In this document: positions 14,051 through 25,006 of the stretch, piece after piece
Position numbering within the stretch: position 1 is the stretch's first letter
Layout of the letters: each line of letters begins with the position of its first letter
Source: Nemania diffusa
Taxonomy: Eukaryota > Ascomycota > Sordariomycetes > Xylariales > Xylariaceae
Assembly: GCA_038501195.1 (NCBI GenBank)
Contig: JBBPUQ010000003.1
Coordinates: 5,362,501 to 5,426,500, forward strand
DNA length: 64,000 nt
Direction of reading: 5' to 3'
Notes under the pieces: generated by a model
Databases searched by the model: none
Seen by the model: the letters and a program-made list of their open reading frames with translations, nothing else
Told to the model about the DNA's origin: nothing
Position numbers and translations under genes: made by a program

Positions 14051-15300
14051 AGTTTTTAAACTTTTATAAAACTAAAATTAATTATTATATTAATACAATA
14101 ACTTTTATTAATATACCCAATTTTAAAATTTTTTTTTAAATATATTTATAAATATATTTATATGTACAAAAAGTTACTTTAATACAAAAAGTATTGCTTG
14201 TACTAAATTTATTAATATAAATATTTGTAGTTTATAAGCTTTTGCTATTAAACAAAAACTTTATATTTAAACTAGTTTAAAAAAATAATATAACAGTATT
14301 AATTAGTTTTATTATATTTAAATTAGTAGTATTTATTAATTTATTATTAAAAATTAAAACTATTTTTAAAAAAACATAAATTAATATAATTTAAAAACAG
14401 CAATATATAAATAAAAGCATTAAAAATATATAAAAAAAATGTTTTAAAACTGTAATAATAGCTACAAAATTAACAACAACTAAAATTACTACGTTTTAAA
14501 TATTTACTAGTTAAAAACTAACTTTAATTATAGCTAATATAAAAAACATAAATATAAATATTATTAAAACAAACATTTATATTTTTAACAATTTTAAATT
14601 ATTTAATATTTATTATATAAATTAGCTATTAATTATAACTTTTACTATTGCAGCTATTATATTAAATATATATTTAAATAATTTTAATGTTATAGCTGAT
14701 TTTAATATTATATTAAATATTAAAAACATATTAATATTAATTAATATATTAAAACAATATAAAATTTTTTTTACAAGTTTTGTTAACAATATAGTTTATA
14801 ATGTAATACAAGCTGCTATAAATAAATAACTATTAAATATATTTTTTTTGCTAAAAAAAGCTAATATAAAAAAGCTTAAGTTTAAAATTTTAAAAATAAC
14901 TTTTATTTTAAAAATCAAAAAGTTTTTTAAAAAAAAAAAAGTTAAAACTTTAAATAAATAGTTTATTTATATAAGTAATAATATTATAGCTAAAAAAATT
15001 TTACAGCTGTTAAAAAATGTATTTAAAATTTAAAAAAACTAAAATATTATTAATATTTTAAAAAAAAACTAAATATAAATTTTATTAATAAATAACTAGT
15101 AAAATATAAAGCTAAACTTATATATATATTTTTTTAATATTTAAAATTAAAAAATAATAAATATTATTTTTAACTAATTTTATAAACAAAATTATATAAA
15201 ATAAATAAATAAGTTATTTTTTTTTGCTTATTTTATTTTTGTAGTTTAAACATAAAAAAAAAAAAAAACTTATTTTTGCTTAGTTATTAATTTGCAAACT
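14050..15300 (+). pseudogene. G2 protease and N-terminal RT region relic
   Basis: A plus frame runs between the gag relic and the RT core with regular stops at former Trp and Gln codons. By position this should encode the aspartic protease and the first RT blocks. I can follow several conserved-looking stretches but not the protease Asp-Ser/Thr-Gly triad, so the subdivision is not defined. Confidence 0.5.
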
Positions 15301-16400
15301 TTAAATAAAGTTGCAATATTTAATAGTTACTTTTTACTATTGCAATTTAAAGTTATTTTATTAATTCAAAATAAAAAATATATTACAATAATTAATATTA
15401 TATTATTTTTTTATTAATTTAAAATTTATTTAAAATATTATAACAAATTTACTATAGTTAGTTTTAAAAAATTAAAACAATTTATTATAGCTTTAATAAA
15501 CTTTTAAAATTTTTTTACTTATATTTAAAAGTTTATAAACAAATTATTACAACTATATTAAAACTTTTATTGCACTTTTATTAATAATATTGTAATTTTT
15601 TTAATTATTAAAATTAAACATTTGTAATATTTACAAAATATATTTATGCTGTTTTAAAAAAAAAAGATTTTATTGTTATTTAAAAAATTATTTATTATAT
15701 ATTTTTTTATAAAACTTTTAAACTTTTAAATAAATGCTTTTAATATATTTATAACTAAAAAAAAACTAGCTGTTTTTTAAAATTTTAAATTTTTAAACTA
15801 ATTAAAAGCTTTAAAGCAATATTTAAACAGTAGCAAATTTTTGCATATTTTACTTTTTTATTACACTTAGTATATAAAACTACAACAAAAAAAAAAAATT
15901 AAACTGTTAAACTAAAAATACTAAATAAACAAAGTTATAAATAACAACTTTAGCAAATATTAAACATATTACAAATTAACATTTTTTAAGCTTACAAAAA
16001 TAAAGTTAAAATTTTTTAAAATAATATAAACGTTAATTTATAACAATATAATATTATATTATTACAATTTAACTAAAACTTTGTTTATATAAATAAACGC
16101 TTTTTTTAAACAAAAGTTTAGTATAATAATATTTTATTTAAAAAATAAATATATATAAAAGCTTAGTTTAATTATATTTAACATTTAAATATTTTTAGTT
16201 ATATTTTTTAATCGCTTTATATTTTAGTTAAAAATATATTATAATTTTTTAAAAATAAAAGTAGTTTATATTATATAAATATATAAACACTTAAAAACTA
16301 TAATAAAAGTGTTATATAATTTAGTAATTATATTTATAAACTATTATTTTATTAAAAACATTTTAAATTAAATTAATTTAAATATAAATTTAACAAATTA
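15300..16400 (+). pseudogene. G2 reverse transcriptase-RNase H relic
   Basis: At 15571-15600 the plus frame reads Cys-Thr-Phe-Ile-Asn-Asn-Ile-Val-Ile-Phe. This matches the Gypsy RT active-site block with the two catalytic Asp codons (15583-15588) changed to AAT. The following frame runs into the RT connection region and an RNase H-like stretch to about 16400. This places RT upstream of integrase, the Ty3/Gypsy order rather than the Copia order. Confidence 0.85.
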
Positions 16401-16649
16401 TATTAACAAATATTTAATAAATATATTAATTTATTTATTATAATATAAATTATAAATATATTATTTATTTAAATGTTTTAACTTTGTTTTTAATATATTA
16501 AATTAGTTATAAAATTTTACTAACTTAATAAATACTAAAAATAAAGTTTAATAATTTATTAAAAATCTAGTTTTTAATTAAATATAGTTTATAATATTTA
16601 AAGTAATTATAAACAAAAAAGTTAAATTTAAATTTATAACTAATTATAA

Positions 16650-17560
16650 CAAAAATTTTAAATACTATAAAATTTTAAAAACTATTTGTAAAAACAATAA
16701 AAATATTGCAAACTTTTTATGTTTTAATTATTTATTTGTTATAATTAACAAATTATTATATAATATAAATTATAAAAAAAAATATAAACTATATATTTTA
16801 AAAAAACAAATTAATAAGTTTTTAAATATAATATATAACAATAAATATTATTTTAAACATAAATATATAATAATAAAGCTTAAACTATATATAATTATAT
16901 TTAAAACAAAACAAGTTTAAACATATTTAAAATTTTATAATAAATACAAAATATACAATATAAATAAAAAAAAACTTTTAAAAAATTACTAACTTATTTA
17001 ATTAAAAAATATAAAACTAATAAAAACTATTGCTATAAATTTTATTATAAAACTATTTAAAGTTTTAACAACTATTATTTTATAACATTTAAATAAATTT
17101 TTAAACTATAATATATTAATACTTATAACTTATATTATATTTAAATATATATTTTTTATTTTTAAATATAAAATATATATAATTATATATTAAGTTATAA
17201 TATTAATTAAACAACTTTTATTAGTTAATTAAAAAGTACTTAATAGTATTATTTTTAATTATAATTAAAAATTTACGTTATAGTTTTAAAAAAAATTGTA
17301 AAAAAGTTTTAAAATAAAATTGCTTATAACTATAATATATTATTTTTAAAGCAACAGTTTATTAAAAAAAAAAAACTAAACTATAAAAATAGCTATTTAA
17401 TATTATATATTTATATATTTTAAAAAAAACTAAATAAATATATTATTTATATTATAATAAAATTTAAATAATATATATTTTAATTTAATTAAATTATTTA
17501 TATATAAATAATTATTTAATTTTTAATTTTTAAAACTAAACAATGTTTTAATTTAAATAA
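16650..17560 (+). pseudogene. G2 integrase relic
   Basis: The plus frame shows a zinc-binding-like N-terminal region around 16790-16990, followed by the catalytic core. The former Asp of the Ser-Asp-x-Asp block is AAT at 17257-17259, and the former Glu is AAA at 17365-17367. They are exactly 36 codons apart, i.e. DD35E spacing. The Tyr-Tyr-x-x-x-Asn block just before the Glu is still visible at about 17338-17355. It would integrate the cDNA; now inactive because of the catalytic changes and stops. Confidence 0.85.
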
Positions 17561-17639
17561 ATTAAAAAAGCAATATAATTAAAAATATTTGTTTTATAAA
17601 ACAGTATTTTTATAAAAATATAAAACTAATTATAAATTT

Positions 17640-18220
17640 TATAACAATATAAATAAAACATTATTATAATAACAAATATAAATTAATAAAATTTAAAATT
17701 AATAATAAAGTTTATTTAAAGTTTTATAATAATTATTATTTGTTTAATAAACTTTTTAAAAAATACTTATAACAGCAAGTTAAATTATAAAAAATTAAAC
17801 AAAAAATTAATTAATTAATATATAAACTAAACTTTTTAAAAACTTTTAATATATATTTAGTTATTTTTATTATATATTTATTATTTAATATAAAAAAAAA
17901 AAACCTGTTTTATTATAAAGTTTTTATACTAAAACTTATTTATAACAAATAAAACTTTAACAAAAAAAATAATTTATTTAAAATTAAAATTATTTTAAAA
18001 AGTTAAATAAATAAATTTAAAAACAAATTTAATTATTTAATTAAATAAAAAAGCTATAAATATAAAAATAACTAATAGCAATTAAAATAGCAATTTTATA
18101 ACATTAAAGCATTAATTAAAAAATATTAAACTTAAAAAAAAAAACATTTAATTTTTTAAATTAAAAAAGCTTAAAAAATTTAAAAACATTTAAAAAAGCA
18201 AAATTAACAAATATTATATA
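17640..18220 (+). pseudogene. G2 integrase C-terminus with chromodomain relic
   Basis: After the integrase core the plus frame gives a GPY/F-like module (Lys-Val-Tyr-Leu block near 17707-17720). It then gives a chromodomain with the order Ile-x-x-Ile-Leu-Lys-Ser, Phe-Asn-Tyr-Leu-Ile-Lys, and a Lys-x-Tyr-Lys-Tyr-x-Asn-Asn block near 17980-18085. The family's aromatic Trp codons appear as stops (TGG to TAA/TAG). A C-terminal chromodomain defines chromoviruses, where it is known to direct insertion to modified histones in heterochromatin. The 3' LTR starts about 45 bp after the frame ends, as expected. Confidence 0.75.
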
Positions 18221-18263
18221 TAATTGTTAAAAATAACGATTTTTTTTTTTATATAGCAGTACT

Positions 18264-18489
18264 TAATATAAACAAATATAAAAGTTTTAAAAAATAAGTT
18301 TTTTAAAACTACTTTATATATATTTTTAGTACTAGTTTTATTTAAAATTACTTTATATTAATAAATTAAATAAATAAAAAAAGCTTTTAAGTTTTTTTTT
18401 TTAACTTAATTTTGCAAATTTACTTTTTTTAATTTATATTATATTTTTATAAACTTAAATATAAGCACTATTTATAATAAACTTTACTA
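18264..18489 (+). repeat. G2 3' LTR, 226 bp
   Basis: Direct repeat of 10129-10354 with identical length. Differences are mainly C/T and G/A transitions in both directions, so each LTR has lost different sites. It retains TTTGCAAATTTACT, where the left copy has lost the GC. Confidence 0.9.
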
Positions 18490-18494
18490 CTTTT

Positions 18495-20700
18495 TTTTAT
18501 ATTTATAAAAATATTAACAAAACAATTTTAATATTTTGTTTTTTTTTGCTATTATATTAAATATTAATTATAAATAAAATTAAATAATTAAAAAAAAATT
18601 TAATATTTTTACAATTTTTTTAACAAATAATATATTTATATTTATATATATATTTATTTTTATATTTTTAAAAAAATTTTTAATAATTAACAAAAGTTTA
18701 TTACTGCTTATAATATATATATATAATAAAAAATATTTTTTTAAATATTTATTTATTAAATTTAGTTTGTTATTTATAAAATTTTTTTACAATATTTTTT
18801 TTAAATAAAAGTTTAATTTATTTAAAATTACTTTTTTAATATTTTTATTTTTTTAGTACTTTTTACAGTAATATTATTTAAAGTTTTTGTTTTATTATAT
18901 AAACTAACAAAAGTAGCTATAATAATTTGTAAATATGTTTTTTTTTTAATACTGTTTAATAAATAGTTTTTTAATATATGTTTTTTTTGTTAGCAGTTAA
19001 AATATTTGCTTTTTTTAGCTAATTTTAATAATTTAAAGTTGTTTAAAATATTATAATTTTTAATAGCTAAAGTTTTATTAATATTATTATTTGTTTTAAT
19101 GTTGCTGTTTTTATTATTTTTAGTTTTATTTAAAATATTGTTAATATTACTGCAAATATTACATAAAATTAACTTATTTATACTATTAATAAAAATTAAT
19201 TAGTTAATTTTATATTTAATATTGCATTTTTTGTTATTTATATATATTTAGTAAATTAATTAAATATAAAGTTTAATATATTAATTAAATAAAACATTGT
19301 TATTAAAATATAAAAAAAAAATATTTAATAGTTTATTAAATAATTTATTTTTAAAATATTTTTTTTATTTTTTTTTTTTTAATTTAGTTTTTTTAGTTAA
19401 TTAAATAAAATTAATTTTAAAATTAAAAAAAATAACAAAAATATAGTTATTAAAATTAAAAAATTTCTATTTTAATTTAAATTTTTTGTTTGTATTTATA
19501 TTTTTATAATTTTTTTTTAAATAATTAAAAAAAGCTTTAATAATAGTTAATTAATTAAAATAACTTTTAATTAAATAAAAAAATAAATGCTTAATAATTT
19601 TACTATTAATATAAACTTTAATATTAGTTATTTTTATAATGTTATTAATAAATCAATTTTTATTAATAATTAATTAGCTTTTTATAATATATAGCTATAT
19701 TTTAAATTTAATATTGTTTTTGTTTTTATTATTGTAAAAAATAAATATAAATATTTTAATAAATTTATAAGTTCTGCTGTTTATATAAATCAATTTTAAA
19801 ATATTACTTTTATAAAACAAAAAGTTTATAATATATTAATTAGTTTTATTTAATAAGCTTTAAATATAGTTATATTTAATATTTGCTATTTTTAGTTTTT
19901 AAAGCAAATAGTTAATAGTTTGTTTAAAACAAAAGTCAAAAATAGTTTTGTTTTTATTGTTTTTTATTAAACAATTTAGCTGTTTTTTTTTAGTAACTGC
20001 AATTTTGCTAAATTTTTTAGCTTAATCAATAAAAATTTTTATATATTAAATAAATAACATAGCTAAATTATATAAATTTTTAACTTATTGTTAATAAACT
20101 ATTATTATTAAAAACTTAATTTTTATTTCTTAAAATAAAATATTAAAATATTTAATTAAATTAACAAAAATATTTTTATTAATTAATTTATTAAATTTAA
20201 ACTAAGTTTTTTTTTTTAATATAGTAATAAAAATAAAAAAAAAAGTAATTTTATTAAGCTTATATAATTTAGTAGTATATTTTTTTAACAAATAGTTAGT
20301 TTTTTAAAAAAAGTTTTTTTAATTAAAAATATAATATTTATATATAAATAAAAAGTTTTAAATTTAGTTGTAAAAACTTTTTATTAAAAAAGCTAAAATA
20401 ATTAATTTATTTTTATTTTTAGCTTTTATAATAACTAAAATATTTTAACTAAATTTTTTAAAATATATTTAAGCATTAATTTTTACTTAAAAAATAAAAA
20501 ATAATTGTTTGTTATTTATAATTACAAAAAGTTGCAATTTATTAAAAATTAAGTTAATTTGTTTTTTAGCTTGCTATTTAAAAATAGCGTATTTTTTAAA
20601 TGTTAATGCTATAATAGTAATTTGTTATAATTTAATTTTTTTTTTTTAAAAAATATTTAAAAGCAGTTTTTATGTTTTATAATTTATAAGTAATTTATAA
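18495..20700 (-). pseudogene. G1 gag-like relic (minus strand)
   Basis: Minus-strand translation of roughly 19600-20650 can be followed for over 200 codons with stops only at former Trp, Gln and Arg codons. It is rich in Lys and Asn as expected after G-to-A change. Its position next to the 5' LTR of the minus-strand element and upstream of RT fits a Gag or capsid protein. I recognise no specific domain. The lower-coordinate part (18495-19600) continues in the same strand bias and originally joined the sequence now at 10123, before G2 inserted. Confidence 0.5.
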
Positions 20701-20702
20701 AT

Positions 20703-20935
20703 TGTTGCATAAAGTTTATAAAAAAAGCAAAGCTTTAAGCAAATAAAGCTATATTGTACAAAAAATCTATAAATAAAGAAAAAAAAAAAAAAGTTAAAAA
20801 TTCTTCTGCAAAAAAATTGTCTATATGTATATACAAAGCGGTCTAAAGCGGCAGTAAATAAATCACTTATTTAGCTGTGTAATAGAGCCATTTATCTATT
20901 TAAGTAATCAATACTAATACTAATTAACTGTAACT
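20703..20935 (-). repeat. G1 5' LTR (right copy), better preserved
   Basis: The 233-bp partner of 5897-6129. It keeps many more G and C, including GCGGTCTAAAGCGGCAG near 20838-20854 and AGAGCCATTTATC near 20884-20896. The target duplication TTAAT follows immediately at 20936-20940. The unequal decay of two LTRs of one element is visible directly. Confidence 0.9.
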
Positions 20936-23133
20936 TTAATTAATTAAATTAGCAAATTAATTAATTGATTTATATATTTAAATTAATTAATTTATAATTT
21001 ATTTTTACAATTAAATTAAAAATAATTTAAATTAAAAAAAAAAAAAATTATTGACATTTAAAAGCTAAAATTTAAAAAAGTACTAATATATTTATATATA
21101 TTTATTTTATATATATTTCAAAAAAAAAAAAAAATTTTTTAAGTTTTAGTTTTATATAATATATATTATTAGCTATATATTATTTATTATATTATATTTA
21201 ATTTAAAGTTTTTTTTATTTTATAATATTAATAAATTTAATAAAACAAATATTTTTAAAATTATTATTTAAATTATTAATAATTTTAAATTTAAAGTTTT
21301 TTTTAATATAAGATTTATAAATATAAACTTTATAATAGTTAACTTTTTTAATTATATTATTATATTAAAATTTTATTAAAACATTGTTATATTTATATAA
21401 TTTATTAAAAAAAACAACTTAATTAAACAATATATTATTATAGTTATTAATATTATAATATTTATTTATATTATTATAATATTAACAGTTTTATATAAAA
21501 ATTTATTAAAATTTAATATAAATATATTTAAATATAATTATATATTTAAATTTTGTTTTAATAATATAATTGTTATAATATTATTTATTACAAATTTTAA
21601 AATAAATTTATTTATTAATTATATTAATAAATTTATTTATATTTATTAAAAAATATATTTAAAAAGTGTAAAAAACTTTAGTTAAAATTAATATATTTTT
21701 ATTTTATAAAATAAAATTAGCTTTATAGCTATAACTATAATTATAACTATAAATATTTTCGATTTTTTTTTAAAATAATATTGTAATTTAATTTATTTAA
21801 TAATGTTTTATTTATTTTTTAAAATATAAAAATAACTTTTAAAAATATTTAAAATATAATTTAAAAACATTATAAAATTAAAAATAATATATATATATAA
21901 TTAAATTTATAATTATAAAACATTTTTAAATATTTTTTAAAAAATATAAAACTTAATATATAAAAAATATTATAAATATAAATAAAACTAATATAATATA
22001 AATTAAACTTAGTAAAAATTAATAAAATTAAATTATAATTATTATATAATTATATATTTTTAAATTTAAAAATTAAATATTAATTAATAAAATTTTTAAT
22101 ATTATATATAAAAATAACAAAATAAACTTTATAAAATTATTTATATTTTTTAATTGTTTTATTTTTATAATATAATAACTAGTTTATAAAATTTATATAA
22201 AATATATTATTATTAATTTAAAATTTTTAATAAAATTATTATATTTAATATTTATTTTTTATTTATTAAAAAAACAATTATTGTTAAATTATATAACTAT
22301 ATTTATATTAATAATAAATTGTTTAAAATTTTTTTATTAGTTTTTAATTTATTTAAAAAATATTCAAAGTTATATCAATAAATTTTTAAAACTATTTAAA
22401 GTTTATTTAATAGTTTATAAATTATAAATTATTATTTTATATTTAATATTTATTAATATATATTATTAATATTTTAAATATATTGAAAAATATTAAATTA
22501 AGTTTTAATTAAGTAAATTTTTTATTAATTATTTTTTTTTAAATATTTAATTTTATTATTAATAGCGTTAATATAACTATTATTAAAAACTAAATTAATA
22601 TAATTTATAAATTAATAATTTTAATTATATTAAAAATATATATTAATTAAATTAATTTATTATAAAAATATAAAAATAAAGCAATTTTTAAAACTATAAC
22701 TGTTTAAAAATAATAAACTATTAAATTATTTTCAACTTAATTATATAAAAAAAGTTAATTTTTTAATTATTATAAATTTAATTTATTAATATAATCTATT
22801 TTATTTATTAAAACTATTAATAACTTTTTTTTATTAAATTTAATAATTTTTATAAATATAAATCTAATGTTATAGTTTTTTATTTTAATAATATTTAAAA
22901 TAAATAATATATTTTTATTAATTTTATATAATTTATTTTATTTTAAAATAAAGTTTTAATTAAAATAAAGTTAAATTATAATATTATTAAGCTAAAAGTT
23001 TTTAATTTAATATAAAATTATAAACAATTTTAATTTTAAATTTTATTATATATTATATTTGTTATAATATTTATTAATTATAAAATTATTAATTGATAAA
23101 TATAATTAAATTAAATATAAAACTTATTATAAT

Positions 23134-23151
23134 TAAAGTTATAATTTAAGT
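23134..23151 (+). repeat. MITE left terminal inverted repeat
   Basis: Reads TAAAGTTATAATTTAAGT. Compared with the complement of the right end (CAAGGTTACAATTTGAGT) it differs only by C-to-T and G-to-A changes at four positions. Confidence 0.8.
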
Positions 23152-23208
23152 TTTGAGTTTTTTGAGTTTTTTAAAATATTAATTAACTAACTTAGACTTA
23201 GACTAACT

Positions 23209-23340
23209 CAGACCCACTTTTTTGAGTTTGAGTTTGTTTACTGACTAATTTAATTAAGTTTGAGTTTGCTAACTAACTAACTCAGTTGAGTTTGAGTTGA
23301 GTTAATAACTAACTCAAAAAACTCAAAAAACTCAAAATTT
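23209..23340. repeat. MITE left subterminal repeat block
   Basis: GAGTTTGAGTTTG and AACTAACTCA motifs repeat here. The unit beginning AGTTTG at 23231 recurs at 23263 (period 32). A CAGACCCAC motif (near 23209) recurs as CAGACCCGC at 23636, in direct orientation. Subterminal arrays of short motifs are typical transposase-binding regions in hAT elements; that role here is inferred. Confidence 0.65.
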
Positions 23341-23375
23341 AAAGTTTAAAATTTAAAAACACTAAATAAAATAAG

Positions 23376-23618
23376 TAAAAATAAAAATAAAAAACCAGAA
23401 AACTTTAGCTTTATAAATATATTTAGTTTATATTTATAGCTATTTTATACAATTTATAAAGATTAGTTTATTATAAGTAAATAATATTATATATTTATTT
23501 TATATAATTATATATATATAAAACACTTATTTTTAAACTAAATAATTGGCTTAAAAATATAAACTAAATAGTTTTATAAAGCTAAAAATTACTAGTTTTT
23601 TATTTATATTTTTATTTA
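23376..23618. repeat. MITE internal inverted repeat
   Basis: About 23376-23434 is an imperfect inverted copy of 23555-23618. Both arms contain AGCTTTATAAA next to TTTAGTTTATATTT. This would fold into a long hairpin around a 120-bp loop. Confidence 0.65.
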
Positions 23619-23699
23619 TTTTTAGCCCTATTTTTCAGACCCGCTTTAATTTATTTTTAAGTTTTAAGTTTTGATTAATTAACTCAAAACTCAGTTGAG

Positions 23700-23800
23700 T
23701 TAGTCTAAGTTTGCTAGCTAACTAACTTAGTTAAGTTTAAATTTGCTAGCTAACTAACTTAACTGAGTTTAAGTTTGCTAGCTAACTAACTCAAACTTAA
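23700..23800. repeat. 32-bp minisatellite, three units, in MITE
   Basis: The motif TTTGCTAGCTAACTAACT occurs three times with GCTAGC at 23713, 23745 and 23777, i.e. exactly 32 bp apart. It shares its motif with the left subterminal block. Confidence 0.85.
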
Positions 23801-23828
23801 ATTTTAAACTTAAACTTAAGTTTAAGTG

Positions 23829-23846
23829 ACTCAAATTGTAACCTTG
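23829..23846 (-). repeat. MITE right terminal inverted repeat
   Basis: Plus strand ACTCAAATTGTAACCTTG; its complement is the less mutated form of the 18-bp end. Confidence 0.8.
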
Positions 23847-24770
23847 ATTATAATATTAACTTATTTTTTAAAATTTTAATTTATAATATATTATTTTAAC
23901 TTTTTATTTTATTAAATTTATTAAATAATATTATATTATAAAATTTAAAAATTAATATATTAATAAAATATTGTTAATAATTTTAATTATATTGTTAATA
24001 TATATATTTTTATTAATAATTAATAATAATAAAAACTTATTTAAAAATATTTTAAAAAGTTATAATTTATTAAAATAATAATAAAATTATAACAATAATT
24101 TTAATTATTAATAGATTTTAAAATTAAAAATATACTAGTTATATTTGTTTTTTATAAATTTAATAAATATAAGTTATTTTATATAAAATATTATAAAATA
24201 AATTATAATTTAATATTTTTATAATATATTGAAAATAAAGTTTTAAAATGTTTTATAATAAATAATATTATTTTAGTTTTAAATATATATTTTATAACTT
24301 TTAAAACTTTATTTTTTATTATTTATTAAAATAAATTTTTAATTATATTAATTATTATTTATAATGTTTTAAATATATATAAATAAATAAAAAATATTAA
24401 ATAAATTTAAATTTATTTATAAATTAATAATATTATATTATATTGTTGTTATAAATTTTATTATTAAAATCTTTTATATATTATTAATTAATATTTTTTA
24501 AACTATAAAAAAATATAATATTTATAATATTTTATTAATAATTATATATAAATCTTTTAAAAAATATATATTAATATTAAATAATATAAGTTATATAGTT
24601 TAAAATTAAATAATAATATTTATTAAACTATTATTTTAATATAATTAAAATATGTTTTAAAAGATTATTTTAAATTCAAATTTTAAATTTATAATTATAT
24701 ATAAAAATAGTTTTAACAATATTTATTAATTATTATTTATAAATAAATAGTTTAATTATAAAATAAAAAT

Positions 24771-25006
24771 AAAATTAATAAAGTTTATTATAAATAGTGT
24801 TTATATTTAAGTTTGTAAAAATATAATATAGATTTAAAAAAGTAGATTTGCAAAGTTAAGTCAAAGGAAAAAACCTAAAAGCTTTTTTCATTTATTTAAT
24901 CTACCGATGTGAGGTAGTCCCAAATAAAACTAGTGCTAGAAATATATATAAAAAGGGTTTAAAAAACCTATTTTTTAAAACCTTTATACTTGTTTGTATT
25001 AAAAAT
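24771..25006 (-). mobile_element. Solo LTR of the G2 family, best-preserved copy
   Basis: 226 bp (24776-25001) in reverse orientation to G2, flanked by 5-bp AAAAT on both sides (24771-24775 and 25002-25006). The inverted duplicate near 35.5 kb lacks it. It retains G and C lost in every other copy, for example AGTCCC, CTAGTGCTAG and CCTAAAAGCTTTTTTC, so it shows the family closest to its original state. A perfect hairpin CTACC-N7-GGTAG lies at 24901-24917. Solo LTRs arise by recombination between the two LTRs of a full element. Confidence 0.9.

Larger units (their letters stand above)
10124..18494 (+). mobile_element. Inner Ty3/Gypsy chromovirus (G2), nested in G1
   Basis: An element of 8,361 bp with two 226-bp LTRs (10129-10354 and 18264-18489). 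It is flanked by TTTTT (10124-10128) and CTTTT (18490-18494), a 5-bp target duplication differing by one C/T transition. Plus-strand order is LTR, long leader, gag, protease region, RT-RNase H, integrase, chromodomain, LTR. It inserted into the gag side of the minus-strand G1, so it is the younger of the two. The same LTR occurs as solo or partial copies elsewhere in the window (24.8, 47.8, 55.7, 61.4 and 62.6 kb). All frames contain many stops. Confidence 0.9.
5892..20940 (-). mobile_element. Outer Ty3/Gypsy LTR retrotransposon (G1), split by a nested element
   Basis: A complete but heavily mutated Gypsy element read on the minus strand. It is bounded by two 233-bp direct LTRs (5897-6129 and 20703-20935) and by identical 5-bp target duplications TTAAT at 5892-5896 and 20936-20940. 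Minus-strand order from high to low coordinates is LTR, gag-like region, RT-RNase H, integrase, LTR, which is the Ty3/Gypsy order. The inner chromovirus G2 occupies 10129-18489. Without it and its target duplication G1 is about 6.67 kb, a normal Gypsy length. All frames are broken by stops, so it is non-autonomous. Boundaries are seen directly; the family call rests on the RT and integrase relics. Confidence 0.9.
23126..23854. mobile_element. hAT-like MITE, 713 bp, with 8-bp target duplication
   Basis: The element occupies 23134-23846 and is flanked by identical 8-bp ATTATAAT (23126-23133 and 23847-23854). The inverted duplicate (around 43.97 kb) lacks it and shows a single copy of the target, so the insertion is demonstrated within the window. 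Ends are 18-bp inverted repeats whose mismatches are all transitions. An 8-bp duplication and ends starting CA-R-GG are typical of the hAT superfamily. It has no transposase. Subterminal regions are full of GAGTTT/AACTCA motifs and keep far more G and C than anything around them, which suggests a younger insertion or protection from mutation. Confidence 0.8.

Noticed and set aside
23209..23800. GAGTTT/AACTCA arrays as telomeric or centromeric satellite
   Set aside because: They lie inside a unit bounded by inverted ends and an 8-bp duplication, with only three regular 32-bp units; no TTAGGG-type repeats are present.
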